From: Magnaporthiopsis rhizophila
Taxonomy: Eukaryota; Ascomycota; Sordariomycetes; Magnaporthales; Magnaporthaceae
Direction: 5' to 3'
NCBI GenBank assembly: GCA_003049465.1
Contig: PYSS01000051.1
Location: 124,001-188,000 of the forward strand
DNA: 64,000 nucleotides
Under the pieces are notes generated by a model. That model was not told the origin of the DNA, made no database searches, and saw nothing but the letters and a program-made list of their open reading frames with translations. Positions 36,732 through 48,100 of this stretch are shown piece after piece; positions within the stretch are counted from its first letter, which is position 1, and every line of letters begins with the position of its first letter. A program made the translations under genes and the position numbers.

Positions 36732-37683
36732 ATGTCCACCCAGGTCGACCTCTCGACTATCCCCATCTCTCCTGATGGGGAACACGGCCCTTCTTCCTCT
36801 ACCGGGGACCAGAAGGAGATCACAGTCTTCCACGACCAGAACAACTTCAACGTCAAGCACCCGCTGATGCACAACTGGACTCTGTGGTTCACCAAGCCTC
36901 CCAGCGGCAAGGTTCGTTCCCGAACTGCCCCTCTTCGTTAAACAGCTTTGTGGCTTCGTTCGTGCGGCTGTTGACACTTGCACGCTCTAGGGCGATAACA
37001 ACTGGAATGATCTACTGAAGGAGGTCATCACTTTCAACTCGGTCGAGGAGTTCTGGGGTATCTATGTGAGTGTCTGGCCAGCCTGATATATAACAGCACC
37101 CCCACGGCCTCGGCCTTCCTGCTATGCCGTGTCTCCCACGGCACTGCTTTTGTGTTCCGCCCATCTTGCTAATATGGCTTGCGTATGCTTGTAGAACAAC
37201 ATTGCCCCCGTCTCGGAGCTGGCGCTCAAGTCCGACTACCACCTGTTCAAGGAGGGTGTTCGGCCAGAGTGGGAAGACTCGCAGAACAAGCATGGCGGCA
37301 AGTGGTCGTACAGCTTCAAGGACAAGCGCAGCATCGGCATCGACGAGCTATGGCTCCACACGATGCTGGCCGCCATCGGCGAGACGTTGGAGCAGGAGGA
37401 TGACGGCGAGGTGATGGGCGTCGTCGTCAATGTGCGCAAGGCCTTCTACCGTGTTGGCGTCTGGACCCGGTCTACCGGCAAGTCCATCCCTGGCCGTGGT
37501 GAGGGCGATGTCGCTGGCGGCAAGGGCCGTTCCCCCGAGAAGAGCAAGGGCATCCTCATGGACATCGGCAAGCGTTTCAAGGAGGTCCTCAAGCTGCCGC
37601 CCAACGAGATTCTCGAGTTTTCGGGCCACAACGATGCCGCCCACAGCGGCAGTACTCGGGCCAAGGCGAAATTCACGGTCTGA
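36732..37683 (+). CDS. Translation initiation factor eIF4E
   Basis: Three exons (36732-36911, 36991-37065 and 37195-37683) encode 247 residues. eIF4E binds the mRNA 5' cap and recruits eIF4G. The cap-sandwich tryptophans are conserved: W65 in GDNNWND and W111 with E112 in VRPEWED. The third position is in VGVWTRS. The family blocks HNWTLWF, VEEFWGIY and GKWSYSF are all present. Both introns are in phase 0, with GTTCGT/CTCTAG and GTGAGT/TTGTAG borders. The N-terminal 40 residues are Ser-rich and disordered, as is usual. The C-terminus ends RAKAKFTV, comparable to the animal KNRFVV end. It is convergent with the acyl-CoA synthetase gene. Confidence 0.96.
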
Positions 37684-38601
37684 GACACCTTCCGGATGAA
37701 CGATAGACTCTTTGCATCCCGAATTTTTTTTAGCGTCGCCCGGGGCTAGATGGCCGATGTTGCTGTTCATCACGGCCTAGCCCGGATATCATATCAATTT
37801 TTTCTTTGATCCGTTATCTCCCAAAGCTCTCTAAGCTTCCGCGCAAGCTTACGTCTCTTATCGCTCTCACTGCACAGGTATCTATGACACACATATCTCC
37901 CAGGAATATCAAATTATGCGAGGCTCTCATCTTTTACGGTTTCCCCGCTATGTCAATGGACTGAAAATGTTCTTTATTTTTGTCCCCCACACCCTGGCAT
38001 GTCCGTCGCGTTACCGCCGAATTTGATTTACGGATCATTGAGCATATGTACCCGCTCCCTGGGCTCGAGAGGAGACATTGAAAGGCCGCAAGGATCCCAA
38101 AAGAAAACTTTTGTGACTTCTCAAAGGTCTTCGGTTCTGAGGTCTTCGGTTCTGAGGTGGGAACGAGGGGTCCCCTCGGGCGTCCAGGCGTTACGTTGCG
38201 CCGCCTCTGCGTGCCTACCAAATAGATAATGTCAAGGGGCTAGGGTGACTGGGCATTTTTTTCGGCGCTCTGGCAGTCGTAAATTATCAAGTATCTAGAC
38301 TCGGAAGTGTGAATGATCTCGCCCGAAAGTCGGGAATGTCCTTCTACTGCCACGTGCCCGTCATTTCGATGTGCACATTACCGGAGAGGTGAGCAGATGA
38401 AGCTCGGGGTGAGTGAGACTGACCTGAAGAGCTGTTTCTAGATTCCTTGAATGCTCTCGTAATGGGTATCGGGTAAGCACATAGAAACTCTAGAGTTTGA
38501 TATCCTGGTCTACCTATTTCTATCCACGCACTTTTCTTCTAACTATTGCGTTATGTACAAGCGACAACAAACAGAGTAGGGTTTTTTTTTCCTCCTTCTT
38601 T
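37684..38601. other. Intergenic between convergent genes
   Basis: This 918-bp stretch lies between the stops of eIF4E and the acyl-CoA synthetase and should contain both 3' UTRs. It includes one 15-bp tandem duplication. I see no gene. Confidence 0.6.
38126..38155. repeat. 15-bp perfect tandem duplication
   Basis: GGTCTTCGGTTCTGA occurs twice back to back. It is a recent slip-type duplication in non-coding DNA. Confidence 0.9.
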
Positions 38602-40675
38602 TTACATCTCATCGCCACTAAAGTCGTCCTGGAAGACGGCCTGGACGAGCTGCTTCTTGTTGATCTTGCCCATGGCGTTGCGTGGTATGTGCTCCACGAC
38701 CCGCATGACCTGGGGGATCTTGTAGTTGACGAGGCGCGTCTTGAGGGCGCGGCGCATGTCCATGGGCGTCCACCTGGCGCCCTCGGGCACGCTGTCCCTG
38801 TCCAGCACGATGACGCAGCCGACCTTTTGCCCCCACTTGCCCGACGGCACGGCGCAGACGGCTGCCTCGGCGACCTGGGGCAGCGACAGCAGCTCGCGCT
38901 CCACCTCGAGCGCCGAGACCTTCTCGCCGCCCGACTTGATGATGTCGGCGCTCTTCCGGCCCAGGATGAAGTACATGGGCCCTTTCCTCGTCCACTCCTG
39001 GCCGGGCGAGTCGTTCTCGCCGGCCCCGGGGACGGGTCTGCGGACGGCCACGTCGCCCGTCTTGAACCACTTGCTATCGGAACCGTTGGCATGGCTGTTG
39101 GTATGTCCGTTTGCGTGCCCGTTTGTGTGGCAATTTGTATGGCCGTTTGTTGTGTGCGCATGACCGTTGGCCGCCGTCTCGTCCGGTTTGCAGCTGTCAT
39201 GGACAAACTCCTTGGCCGTCGCCTCCGGGTTCCGCCAGTACTCGGCAAAAATAGTGGGCCCGCGGAGCTGGATCTCGCCGGCGCGCTCGCGGCCGTCCTG
39301 GTCCAGCTCCTCCCCCGGCTGGATGACGGCTCCTGTGTCCACGTCGACGAGGCGGGCCTCGACCGACGGTAGTGGCCAGCCGACGCTGCCGTCGACGCGA
39401 TCAGCGTTGGTAAGACCGCACGAGAGCGCCATGCCGACCTCGGTCATGCCGTAGCGCTCCAACAGAACGGCGCCACCCGAGAGGGCGGCCCAGGCTTTCT
39501 TGATGGGCGTCGGCAGCGCGGCCGACCCTGAGATGCTGAGGCGCATGTTGGCTGGCGACACAGCGGCGCGGCCGGCCTCCTGAAGCTCCGGCGTCAGGGT
39601 CTTGTGTGTCGTCAGGAGGCGTGAGTACACAGTGGGCACGACAGTGAAGAACGTTATCTTCTCCGGGCCTGGGCGTGCGTTGGTAGTGCCGTTTGTGCCG
39701 TTCCAGTGCCCTGACTTGGGAAGAAACGGTGCCGCCAGCCGACGCCACACAAAGTCGGCGTTGAAGGGAAAGAGAAACTCAATAGAACTCCCAGCCATAA
39801 GGGGCGCAAACGCGGCATTGATAGTGCCATGGATATGGTGCAGTGGCAGCACGTGCAAAAGGTGGTCGGCAGGCGAGTATTCCCAAGCCTTGAGAAGCGA
39901 CTGCGCCTGCGCCGTCATGACGGCCTGGGGTAAAAGTACACCTTTCTGTTATTTGCGCGTTAGTGGTCGTGTTCCCCGGCGAACAGAGGTACGGACGTAC
40001 GGGTCTGTTTGTGGTGCCGGATGTGTACAGCATCATGCCGGCACCACCAGGGTTGGCGTCGCCCAGGGAGATCTCATCATGAGTTGACCCTGTCTCGAAC
40101 TTGGCCAGCTCCAGATGGGCTGGCTTGGAAGCCAACCCGGTGGCGATAACATCCTGTGCCTTTTTGGCAAACTTGGCTGACGAAAGGAGAAGGGCGGCCT
40201 CGCTATGGTCTAGGATATACTGGAGCTCCGGAGGCGGGAAGCCCGGTGCCAGGGGCACGGCGATAGACCTCGCCGCCAGGATGGCAAGAAGGGTCACTGG
40301 AACGGTGCAACTCTCAACATGTCTGCACGTAAACACAAAATACAGTCTGGCTTGTGTTCCTCACTCACCTACATAGTCGTAGCTGTTCTCTACCAAAAAG
40401 GCAATGCGTTCGCCGTCCAGGTTATCCCTCCCGGAGGCGTCATAGAGCCGGTTTCGGACCTTGCAGACGTCGGCCAAGAGCCCGCCGTACCTGAACCTCC
40501 GGCCGGACAGGGAGTGGACGACAGCGGTAGAGTCCCTGTCATGCTTGCTGATGGCCTCGAATATGGGTAGCTTGGGCAGCGTGGACGCCATCCTGAGGGA
40601 GCCGGCGAGGGGTCTGTGAAGGTGTCTGAGGTATGGCCGCGAGAGAAAAAATGTTGGGAATCTGGGGTTCAACAT
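38602..40675 (-). CDS. ACSF3-like acyl/malonyl-CoA synthetase
   Basis: Three exons (40675-40369, 40296-40001 and 39945-38602) encode 648 residues of the adenylate-forming superfamily. The AMP-binding loop is MLYTSGTTNRPKGV, made by splicing exons 2 and 3; the A5 motif is ERYGMTEVGMAL; the hinge and C-terminal blocks are WFKTGDVA, GRKSADIIKSGGEKVSALEVE and the catalytic Lys in NAMGKINKKQLV. The GRKSADIIKSGG block and overall order favour ACSF3, which makes malonyl-CoA in mitochondria. The first 30 residues are Arg-rich with no acid residue, as in a mitochondrial presequence; a second start, MASTLPK, would remove it. A His/Asn/Gly/Thr repeat of about 29 residues sits just before the A7/A8 region. 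Substrate assignment is by family only. Confidence 0.88.
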
Positions 40676-41650
40676 TACGGGCACCTAGGAAGGGGACTCC
40701 CATTTGGGGAGTCCAGGTGTGGGGGGCAATCAATTATATGGGGGGTGGGCACCCTCGGGGGAGGGCCGTGGAGGGATTGTAATCGTAGGGCAGCAAGCGG
40801 GAACATCAAAGCCACTATGTGATGTTGCCGCCGTCGGCGTTGTTGCTGCATTGGCCTGGCTCCACGGAGAAAATGGCGGATTTGCGGTACTTGGGCTCGG
40901 TTGCGCCAGTCGGCGGCCTTTAGTCTGTGGGTGAATGCAGCACAAGCACAGGCACGCACGACCGGCAGGAGACGAAGTGGATGAGTTGTGCAAGAACTTC
41001 GCCCAAGAGGCCTGGCACGACTATCCACTGGTATTTTTTTTTTTTTTCCGGATTGCGTTTCCTTTTATGGCCTGAGTGATGGACAGTCGTTCGGCCTGGA
41101 TTTCCATGTGCCCACTGTAGCGATCGGAGCAAGCTGGGAGAGATTTTTTTTTTCCCTTCAGGGCTCTCTGGTTGATACGAAAATTTGCCGTCTCAATCGG
41201 TGATGCAGGTGTCGTCACCCTAGCCACTGACAGGCTGGGATTAGCTGGCTATTGGACATTCCGATAGGCTGGGCCTCGCAGCGTGGATGGGACGGACGCC
41301 TCCAGCTGTGCCGGCATAAATGAGAGCGTTAGGGGGGTAAATTTTGCCGACATGGAAGCGTTCGACAACTTTCGGGTGCCCGGAGCTTTGCTAGTGCGCC
41401 GAGCCAGTTCATCGGCAAAAAACACATGCGAGCCGAAACAGTCAGCCTTGCGTCATCCTCCGATTCTTTTTGGTGCCTTAAGTGGCTGTCCAACGTCTCG
41501 TCAAAGTGGCTCAGCGGCAGCACGGCAAGAAAGTCACCTCGCGAAACAAGAGCCTAGGCAGCGGACAATTCGTCTGCGGCCCACTCGAGTCACATGTTTA
41601 GACGAGCTTGCTTTGGTCTCTCGAGAGCTGTTACGAGACCGTTCGCTACC
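40676..41650. promoter_or_regulatory. Divergent region, acyl-CoA synthetase and BolA
   Basis: The flanking genes are divergent, so this 975-bp interval holds both promoters. It contains T runs near 41034-41047 and 41144-41153. Its open frames end before the BolA start or run in other frames. I see no gene. Confidence 0.55.
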
Positions 41651-42398
41651 ATGACTTCCAACACGCCCATGGAGGACACCATTAGGGAAAAGGTAGGAAG
41701 GGCACTCTATACTTTGAATCTCTACCCCTATCGCACTGCCCTTTTTCATGCTAGAGAAGCCTGAATCCCCACGGCTGTCTCGTTTGCGGAATAACATCTG
41801 GTTGCATACCAGTCAAGTTGCAAAGTGCGGAGCTCCGACACCGCTGGCCCGTCCTGGATATTGGGCCCTTTCCCTAGCAAGCAGGCTTTGTGTTCGTGCT
41901 GCCTCAACACACACCTTTCTGAATTCGCCTCCCATTTAGGTCACTGCTGCCTTCCAGCCCTCACGCCTCGAGATTCACAATGACTCGCACCTTCACACAC
42001 ATCACAAGGCCATGCAGGGCAGCACGTCACGCGAGACGCATTTCAGGCTTGTCATAACGTCGGACCGGTTCAAGTCAAAGACGCAGCCCTCACGCCACCG
42101 CGCCATTGTGAGTGCTCTCAACTGTCTCATAGCGTGCTTACTGTTCATATGCTGTTGTGATCCCCATCTGGATACAGTACAACCATCTTTGCATTCGTTC
42201 GATACACAAGCGGTCCATTCGGTCTTGGGAAAGCTTCCGTGCACAGAGCAACGCCAAACTAACACTAGACCGTCGCAGTACGCGCTGCTCAAGGAGGAGA
42301 TGTCCAGAGAGGGTGGAATCCATGCGCTGCAGCTCAAGACCATGACCCCTGAGGAGGAGGAACGCCAGAGGCAAAAGGAGGCCGAAGAATCCGGCTGA
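41651..42398 (+). CDS. BolA family protein
   Basis: Three exons (41651-41692, 41940-42107 and 42279-42398) encode 109 residues. BolA proteins partner with monothiol glutaredoxins in Fe-S cluster handling; in fungi they are mitochondrial or cytosolic. The order of blocks is typical: IREKVTAAFQPSRLEIHNDSH, then RETHFRLVITSDRFKSK, RHRAIYALLKEEM and IHALQLKTMTPEE. The His in HNDSH is in the family's cluster-binding region. Introns have GTAGGA/TTTAG and GTGAGT/CTAAC/CGCAG borders. The second intron is 171 nt, a multiple of three, with no stop. No clear presequence is visible, so location is open. It is convergent with the next gene, with 180 bp between stops. Confidence 0.92.
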
Positions 42399-42578
42399 GA
42401 GGTGCACACTCGGCAGGCTTCACGAGCTCCTGACATATTGCTACCCCGGTACCTAGGCCCGCTATAGCAGAACCAAGGTAAATAGCAGCTCATGGTAAAT
42501 CTCAATGGTGCCATGGCGGCCAGTTATTTCTTCTAGTGCTGTACAATACCCCGTTGGGCTTCCAGAGTAAATTCGATC

Positions 42579-44513
42579 CTACTTCCTAGCGGAAGAGGTC
42601 AGGCGTGGATGCGGATTCCTGAGCATGGCCTCGCGAAAATGTTCGACAAGGCTTTTTTTGTCCTTGTTCGTCACGCCCTGACTGCTCTTCTGTACCCTCG
42701 AGCCCGTAGCAACGCGAGAAGGGGGCTTCATGCTTGTTGCCTGAGGGGATCTGGTTGAGCGTGGCGGTTTCGGTTTTCGAACAGTCTCGGGAATCCGTGT
42801 GGGATTTGCTTCCAGCATCGATCGCGATGTGTTTGGAATGATCACTGACGGTTGACTGGGGATTTCTGGAGCGCCTAGCCAGGGACTCGCCATGCTCCTG
42901 GAGCGATTTTCCGACCGACGAACGTGCGGCCTCGAATATGTGGACTTCGGGGTCCCTAGGTCGGGTGAGCAACTTTTACGTCGCGATAATCGATTTTCGA
43001 GTGGCTCATCCTCTTCTTCCTCGGCCCGCTCTTCCGCACATGTCTCTACCGGAGGCTGCGAGCGTTCTCTGACCGGAACCGTTTGCGTCTCGATTCCAGC
43101 AAGGCCCTCATTGATGTGCTCTATCTCTCCCGGATACACATCGAAGACACGAGCAACCGCGATTTTGTCCATCACCTGCTGGTTGTAGACTGGCTGTGTC
43201 GTGTTCCTGTTATACCACTTGATTGCTGGAAGAGGGTTGCTGGCTTCTTTCCAGTTCTGGATATACGGAAGAAATCCGTGAGCAAATGCCCGGATGAAGT
43301 CATCGTAGAGGAAAGGGATGAGCCCGTCTTGATCCTCGAGGTACTTTAGGTATAGGCAGGTTCGAAGAAACGTAGAGAGGTCGCCGCCATAGTCTGGATA
43401 GGTTGCCTTGAATTGTTCAAAGGGCTTCCGGCCAGTAGCAGGTGGTGGTACCTTGGGGGTGTTGGCGACGGGCCGTGTTTTGTGCCGGGGATCCTCCGCT
43501 AGTGGCGAGAGGGTCTTTTGCGGCAAGAGGGGCTCCTGCGCCACTGAGGGGGGGACCTGCTCTTCTGGGGGCTCTTCAAAGATACGGCTGTTCAGAGGCT
43601 GCATCCGCTGACGTTTCTTCCGCGTGTCTTGGTCGCCTTCCTTGCTTTGGCCCTCTGAGCATGGGATGACCTGCGCGGATGGCGGAGTGGGACACGGCTG
43701 GCCAAGCCGATTGATGGTGACTCTCTCGATCCAGTCACTCGTCCTGGGCAGGACTAGCGGCAGTTCGTCTTCAGAATTGCCCACGCTGCTGGATGGCACA
43801 GGCGGGTAGAGTTTCCTCTTTGGGACTTGCCGCACCGACGAGAATGCGCTGCTGGTCACGCGAGAGCGCAAAGTTGACCCTGTTGCCGTGCTGATCGGAA
43901 TTTGCGAGGACGGAACCTGGGTGGCGAAGTTATGAGGCTCACTGGGATGCACCGGTGGCTGAGTGGGTGGGTGTGTGGGAGGACGCGGGATGGGTGACGA
44001 AGTCTCGCTCGCACTGACTGAATGCACAGCAACCGTAGGACGATCGCGGATCGGAGACTGTGACCAGCTGATCTCTGATTCATGCGGACTGTGGTTGATG
44101 CTCTGTGACAAGACATGATCTCGTGCTATCGGCGTCGCAGCTCTCGACTCTGCTTCATCGCCGCTTCTGGATGTCGAGCGGGGTGGAACGTCGGGGGTCA
44201 CTGCTGGTGGTGGGTGAAAGGCCTTTTGCACGGTAGTGGGCCGCTGGACCTTGGCTGGCCTGCTGTGAAATTCCTCCAACCCCTTCAAGACAGAGAGCGG
44301 GACGTTGGGCGGGGCCCCGGGTTGATTGCTCGGTCCTTCTGCCCACGCGTCCTCTTTCGCAAGGAGGACCTCTTGGTCATTTGGGACTCGAAAGAGAGCG
44401 GCGCTGATGCGACCACCAGTGGTGGTGTATCGCGACCTCGAGCTGAGGTCTTGGTCGCCCCCGCGTGCTCGACTCCTGGGAAGCGACATGATGGCGTGAA
44501 GTCCTTCACCCAT
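42579..44513 (-). CDS. Possible telomere (TPP1/Est3-type) protein
   Basis: An open frame encodes 644 residues from the ATG used. It stays open upstream of that ATG for about 46 codons to a stop at 44654-44652, so a different start or an upstream exon ending at CATTAG is possible. Most of the chain is Pro/Ser-rich and disordered. One globular block lies at about residues 365-465: FEQFKATYPDYGGDLSTFLR, FLYDDFIRAFAHGFLPYI and AIKWYNRNTTQPVYNQQVMDK. I associate this FxxYPDYxG...YDDF...IxWYN block with Sordariomycete proteins that also carry a shelterin TPP1/Est3 domain, from memory only. That OB-fold is not visible here. It is divergent from FAB1 across 630 bp. Gene: fairly sure. Telomere role: weak. 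Confidence 0.7.
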   Translation of the reverse strand: MGEGLHAIMSLPRSRARGGDQDLSSRSRYTTTGGRISAALFRVPNDQEVLLAKEDAWAEGPSNQPGAPPNVPLSVLKGLEEFHSRPAKVQRPTTVQKAFHPPPAVTPDVPPRSTSRSGDEAESRAATPIARDHVLSQSINHSPHESEISWSQSPIRDRPTVAVHSVSASETSSPIPRPPTHPPTQPPVHPSEPHNFATQVPSSQIPISTATGSTLRSRVTSSAFSSVRQVPKRKLYPPVPSSSVGNSEDELPLVLPRTSDWIERVTINRLGQPCPTPPSAQVIPCSEGQSKEGDQDTRKKRQRMQPLNSRIFEEPPEEQVPPSVAQEPLLPQKTLSPLAEDPRHKTRPVANTPKVPPPATGRKPFEQFKATYPDYGGDLSTFLRTCLYLKYLEDQDGLIPFLYDDFIRAFAHGFLPYIQNWKEASNPLPAIKWYNRNTTQPVYNQQVMDKIAVARVFDVYPGEIEHINEGLAGIETQTVPVRERSQPPVETCAEERAEEEEDEPLENRLSRRKSCSPDLGTPKSTYSRPHVRRSENRSRSMASPWLGAPEIPSQPSVIIPNTSRSMLEANPTRIPETVRKPKPPRSTRSPQATSMKPPSRVATGSRVQKSSQGVTNKDKKSLVEHFREAMLRNPHPRLTSSARK

Positions 44514-45143
44514 ATATCTGGACAGGATGGCGGGAAGGAGAACGGACAGCGGGGGGATCCGGCAGGGTTGGTGGTCGGTTGACGTGGGAATTATTGAGTC
44601 GCGCCAAGCGAATCCACGAGATGGGAACGCTTCCCTGATCTCGTTGCGAAGCTAATGGGAAGGACCCTGGCGCCGGGGTACCCTCCCAACTGCTTCCACC
44701 CGTGTAACACGTCGTATGTCCGAGCCTGCTGCTAGGGTTGCATCGCATACGACCGTGCGCGACGCCATGTCACGTGATACATACGTCGCATTGTGTCCCC
44801 GAGCCAGACCGGACTGCGGGGCCAACTCCCCCACCCCGTCGCCAGCCGTTGTCAGCCAGCCCTTTGACATAATCACACGCTGCAGGTGGCACGCTGGTGC
44901 GGGCGCAAGGATCCTGATTTGACTCCGACTGACTTCGCGACGCTGCCGTTGCGGCCAGACAAGCCTCTCTGCATCACCGTTGCCACCCCCCGCAGGAGGC
45001 CGGCCCTTCATGCGCCAGCCGCACATCGCCGTCCCATGGACTCGCCCGCCCGCCGTCCATGATGAGCGACATCGCCTGCTGGGCACCAACGACGACGCGC
45101 TAGCGATAACGAAACCAACCCGCTGCCGCCTGCGAGCACGGCC
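44514..45143. promoter_or_regulatory. Divergent promoter region upstream of FAB1
   Basis: The interval of 630 bp separates the divergent starts of the possible telomere gene and FAB1. A minus-strand frame crosses it into FAB1 but has no family features. A short upstream exon of the minus-strand gene could lie here. Confidence 0.5.
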
Positions 45144-48100
45144 ATGTCCTCTTCGGGGAGACTGCGGCCCCGCGGGGATTCTTTCGCCTCCACCGCCGCC
45201 TCCTCGCACATCGACAGGGAGCAGCTCACCCTCAACCTCGACAAGATTCACACGTCGGCGAGCCAGTCCGATGCCCTGACCACCTTCAACGATTTCGCTG
45301 CCCCGCCGGGCACGGCCCCTGTCGCCGAGAGCAAAGGCGGCGCCGGAGACATTGTCCAGCAGGGCCTGAGCGGGCTCTATAGCCGGCTGAAGGAAGCCGT
45401 TGGAGCCGTCGGGAAGACAGCGGCCCAGGATTCCGATGAGCCCAGCGCTCATGATGTCGCGTCCAAGAAGAGCTCGGCCCATACTATACCAAATGCAGCA
45501 TCCCTCCCTCGCGGGGAGAGCGCTGGGACCGTGTCGACCTTCAACTCGAGCATGTCAAGCGATAGCCCATATGCGATGGCGTCCACAGCCGACGGCCACT
45601 CACAGCCGGCTCCCCAGTCCTCGGAGGCATCCTCGATAACGACCATGCAAGCATCCAAGTCCACGTCGTCGAGCGGTCAGAATTTGCCTAAGATGGCGAA
45701 GGCTGTGGTCTCTTCGGTCGTGAACCCGTCTCTCGCGCCCATCACAGTGGGCGCGTTCAAGGACAAGGGTGCGTCGCGTGGGATTACCACCCGGGTAGAG
45801 GATATCCCCGGGCCCTCGCGACTAAGAAGCGCTAGCAGGACATCCGACGTATCCAAGACCACTATCCCGGGGACGGTCAACTCGTTTGAAAGACGAGAGG
45901 AGGGGCTGACTCCGGACACTGGATCGGAGGTTCCCATGAGCCCAGTTAGAGGGTCGGGAGCGTCGGTGACAACGCAGCATAGCGCGGACGCAAGCCTGAG
46001 GGCGTCTGCAGCAGCAGGACCGAGGGCATCCTCGCGGGAGACGCTCAGGAAGCCTGCTGTCATTGATAGGATCAGCCACGCTCGAGCGTCTGGGGATAGT
46101 AGGTCCCGATCCTCCTCCATGGAGCCTGGCATGGCGGAGCCGAGTCCTATCAGTACGTCTGCCCACAACTCAGTGTACCATGATTCATTCGCCAGGCACG
46201 AAAAACCCCAGCAATTAGCATCCGGAAAGTTCAGGATTCCGGGAACAACCACGAATGAAGGATCTCCTCAGACTGTCAACGCCCGCCTCGAACTTATGCG
46301 GAAGCAGGTTGTGAGTAAAGAGTTCTGGATGTCAGACGAGACTTGCAAGGAATGCTTCATTTGCGGCCAACCCTTCTCCGCGTTTCGACGGAAACATCAC
46401 TGCCGCACTTGCGGCTGCATATTCGATTCGAAATGCACGTCTACCATATCTGGACAGAAGTTCGGCGTGGCTGGGACCCTGCGCGTCTGCAAGACATGTC
46501 TTGACATTATCAATCGCCGCTACGATTCTGGCTCCGACGACTCGGGAGACGACTCGTATCTGCCCACAATATTTCGCTCAGGCGTCAACAACGGCCCTTC
46601 CACCAGCTCGAAGCCCCGGGCTGACGACGAGGCTAGCATCTTTGAACGCAACGAAGAAGGGGATGACTCGAGGTCGGCCATGACTCCCATGATGGCCATA
46701 CCCACAAGACGGATTGGTGACTCCAAGGTGTTGGAAATTGACGCTCCGCAGCTCAGCCGACCCAGCTCGTCACGGTCTCTGAAGTCGCTCGCGGGACGGC
46801 CAATGTCGTCCGGTCACAGACGAACTCATTCAAAGTCCAACTTTTTGGGTCGTTTCAGGTCTACGGCCGAGGAGCGTGCCCCTTTCCGCAAGCCGGTGAA
46901 TGACGAGCTTAGGCGCAACCCCAAACTGCCTGCTTTCCACGACGACAACATCATCGATCCCGAACTGGAGCCGTACATGTCGGAAGAGTCCAGTGGTGAT
47001 GAGCAGATGAGCATTTTTGCAACAATGGCCACCAATGAAATTAGCGCGTCCAGCCTGGACCCGGAAAAATCCAACTTTGGGCCTTTCCTCTCGGCAGGGA
47101 AGAGGCATCGGATGCGCCCCGGAGAGAAAAGTATCAGTGGCCTAAGCTTCACCAGCCGAGGCATGGATGACGCCCCCGGACCCTCGCTTGCCGCTGGCCA
47201 CTCCAGACCTAACCGGAGACGCAACTTGAGCACTGCCAGTGCCAGCCAGCACCACACTCTACGCTCGCCTAGGCCCAGGTCTGGCGTGTTCTACAAGGGC
47301 TTATCGGCTTCGGGCGATCTGCTCGCTGCCCTCGACACCCCGATCGAGGCCACAAAGCTGACCAGAAGCGACTCCATGAGGGGCGAGCGCCCAACTGAAG
47401 TCCAGCTCAGCCCATCGAGTCTGAAACACGTCAAAAAGCTCCTTCGGCAGCTTCTGCAAGACGCGAAAGTCCCAAGCGCGGCAGCATGGGAAAGGTCGCT
47501 TCTTCCGATCCTGACACGATGTGCCGATGATGTCTCTCCCGACAGTCGCCAGCAGTCGGACGACATGGACATCCGCCATTATGTCAAGCTGAAGAAGATC
47601 CCAGGCGCCAAACCCGGGGACACTAGCTACGTCTCAGGCGTGATATTCACCAAGAACCTAGCCCTCAAGAGCATGCCCCGGAGCATCCTTAATCCACGAA
47701 TCGTCATTGTGTCGTTCCCAATCGAGTATCAAAAGAGGCATCAGCAGCAATTCACGAGCCTGCAGCAGCTGCTCGAGCAGGAGAAGGAGTTCCTGCGGGT
47801 CGTCGCTAACCGGATCATTGCTCTCCGACCTCAAGTTCTCTTAGCGGAGAAGAGCGTGGCCGGCGTCGCCCTACAGTACCTATCCGAGGCTAACATCGCC
47901 GTTGTCTACAATGTGAAGCCGTCAGTCATCGGTGCCGTCTCGAGGTGTGCAGGCGCTAGCGTCATATCTTCTTTGGATATGCTGGCGCTACCCGTCAACG
48001 TCGGTCAGGCTGGGGGCTTCGAGGTCAAAACCTTCGTCAACAAAGAGATCCCCGGTAGAAAGAAGACGTATATCTTCATCTCTGGTTGCGACCGGGAGCT

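Noticed and set aside
44652..45482. Minus-strand open frame of 276 codons across the FAB1 promoter
   Set aside because: It overlaps the conserved start of FAB1 in antisense and shows no family features. It could still hide a short first exon of the gene at 42579-44513.
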